From Pseudogymnoascus destructans (lineage: Eukaryota; Ascomycota; Leotiomycetes; Thelebolales; Thelebolaceae): a DNA stretch of 64,000 nucleotides. Position numbers and translations under genes: made by a program. The stretch covers positions 124,001-188,000 of the forward strand of contig NW_020167521.1 in NCBI RefSeq assembly GCF_001641265.1, given 5' to 3'. Shown here in pieces: positions 63,080-64,000 of the stretch. The stretch's first letter is position 1. Each line of letters begins with the position of its first letter. The notes beneath the pieces were generated by a model. It saw only the letters and a program-made list of their open reading frames with translations. It did no database searches and was not told where the DNA came from.

Positions 63080-64000
63080 ATGAAGGGGATTCCTTTGTCA
63101 TCTGCAGGCGATGCCGATGATGCCGATGATGCCGATGACGTCCGCATCGCCCTCGCGAAATGGAAACGGAGATACTACACCCTAGCAACCCTCTACATCC
63201 TCACCATCCTTCTCGTCGTGGCGTATATCCCAATGTCTGATAGCCCACCGACTGGGGCGGTCCGCTCGGAGGCTTATTTTGGAAATAGTGTGTTCCCGTT
63301 CATTGTCGATGGTTGGAGACACTCGGTGGAGTGCATGAAGGAGTTGGAAAGAGGCTAACAAACACCTTCAGTACCGAAGGAGATGGTCAGATTCAGGCTG
63401 GACGAGGCGTTTGTCCATGCAGGGTCGGGGACACCAGGGAACCGGTCAGTGTGGAACATGTTGTTTCCGCGTATGCTATTTGTTTTCTCATGTCGCGTGT
63501 CTCTCCGAGAGGATCTATTCTCCCGTGTAGCCTTGTTAGGTGCTTACGGGCTTGTGCTAACGACACTGAACTTATAGTTGGCGCGGGGTTCGTAGAGGTT
63601 CAGAAACCGTGGAACTACGGTCTAAGGGGGGGGGTTCCGGTCCCAAACACCGAGGAGGCGACAGAGATATACTCCATCTCAATGTTCCATCAGATCCATT
63701 GCCTGGTAAGGCAGCTCCTCATCCCCTTTCAACGCACCCCCAGTTATACCGTCTATCCGTTACTAAACGCAGGAATAGTCAATACTCAAGGACGCCTTCG
63801 GTCGCGACAGAGACGTGAGCGAACACCAAGCGGCGGAAAGTAACTTGGGTCACTGCTTCGACTATCTGCGTCAGGCGATCATGTGTACGGGCGATACAAC
63901 GCTGGAAACGGCACTGGTGAACGCTGACGATGTGATATCTGGTTTCGATGGATGGGGCGTTCTACACGAGTGTCGGAGCTATGAGGCGATATTTGATTTT
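63080..64000 (+). CDS. UstYa-like (DUF3328) protein, 3' end outside window
   Basis: Membrane-anchored member of the UstYa/DUF3328 family; characterised members catalyse oxidative cyclisation or other oxidations in fungal RiPP and mycotoxin pathways. Four exons are visible (63080-63287, 63372-63470, 63578-63705, 63779-64000 continuing; introns 84, 107 and 73 bp). An Asp-Ala repeat start precedes one membrane helix (YTLATLYILTILLVVAYI, about 35-52). Then come PKEMVRFRLDEAF, the first HxxHC motif in SMFHQIHCL, and SNLGHCFDYLRQAIMC, where the second HxxHC has Asn in place of the first His. The final visible part is GWGVLHECRSYEAIFDF, near the family's usual end, so little is missing. The neighbouring gene on the right, outside the window, would show whether a cluster exists. 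Confidence 0.86.

Overview
The window is nuclear DNA of a filamentous ascomycete (Pezizomycotina). The evidence is short GT-AG introns, often 45-60 bp; fungus-specific families (PDR/ABCG pump, WSC protein, UstYa-like oxidase, HET domain, Zn-cluster nuclear protein); and transposon relics with C-to-T / G-to-A decay resembling repeat-induced point mutation (RIP). A class within Pezizomycotina cannot be fixed from sequence alone.

Layout. 1-2.7 kb: decayed pogo/Fot-type DNA transposons. 3.2-17.4 kb: conserved genes, namely histone H2A.Z (-), a five-exon amidase (+), a heat shock factor (+), a PIN4-like RRM/R3H RNA-binding protein (+) and a TPR-SET protein (+). 17.5-21 kb: a TE graveyard with SDR fragments, a hAT C-terminus and a copia RNase H fragment. 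22.2-42.2 kb: second gene block, with a C2H2/Zn-cluster nuclear protein (-, two apparent frameshifts), rad14/XPA (-), Pho88/Snd3 (-), striatin (+), a single-exon PDR ABC transporter (-) and a secreted two-WSC protein (-). A 3 kb stretch at 25.4-28.4 kb holds only simple repeats, including a 310-bp pure purine tract. 44.1-61 kb: nested repeats around one intact gene, the class II histone deacetylase hda1 (51.1-53.6 kb). 61-64 kb: remains of a HET-type gene with a WW-like motif, satellites, and the 5' part of a UstYa-like gene that runs off the window.

Gene connections. H2A.Z, Hda1 and the SET protein concern chromatin or protein modification. HSF, the PIN4-like protein and striatin (STRIPAK) are stress and signalling regulators. 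Pho88/Snd3 acts at the ER membrane, and three CACGTG boxes lie upstream of it. The UstYa-like gene may mark the edge of a secondary-metabolite cluster beyond the window.

The most interesting structure is hda1 inside the loop of two nearly identical 1.28-kb inverted repeats made of LTR sequence (48535-49817 and 54174-55455), with a copia LTR 39 bp after its stop codon. Next to it a 1,860-bp pogo element with perfect 46-bp terminal inverted repeats and a TA duplication sits inside the reading frame of an older transposase. A Ty3/gypsy relic is split by a solo LTR, internally inverted, and fused to a dehydrogenase fragment.
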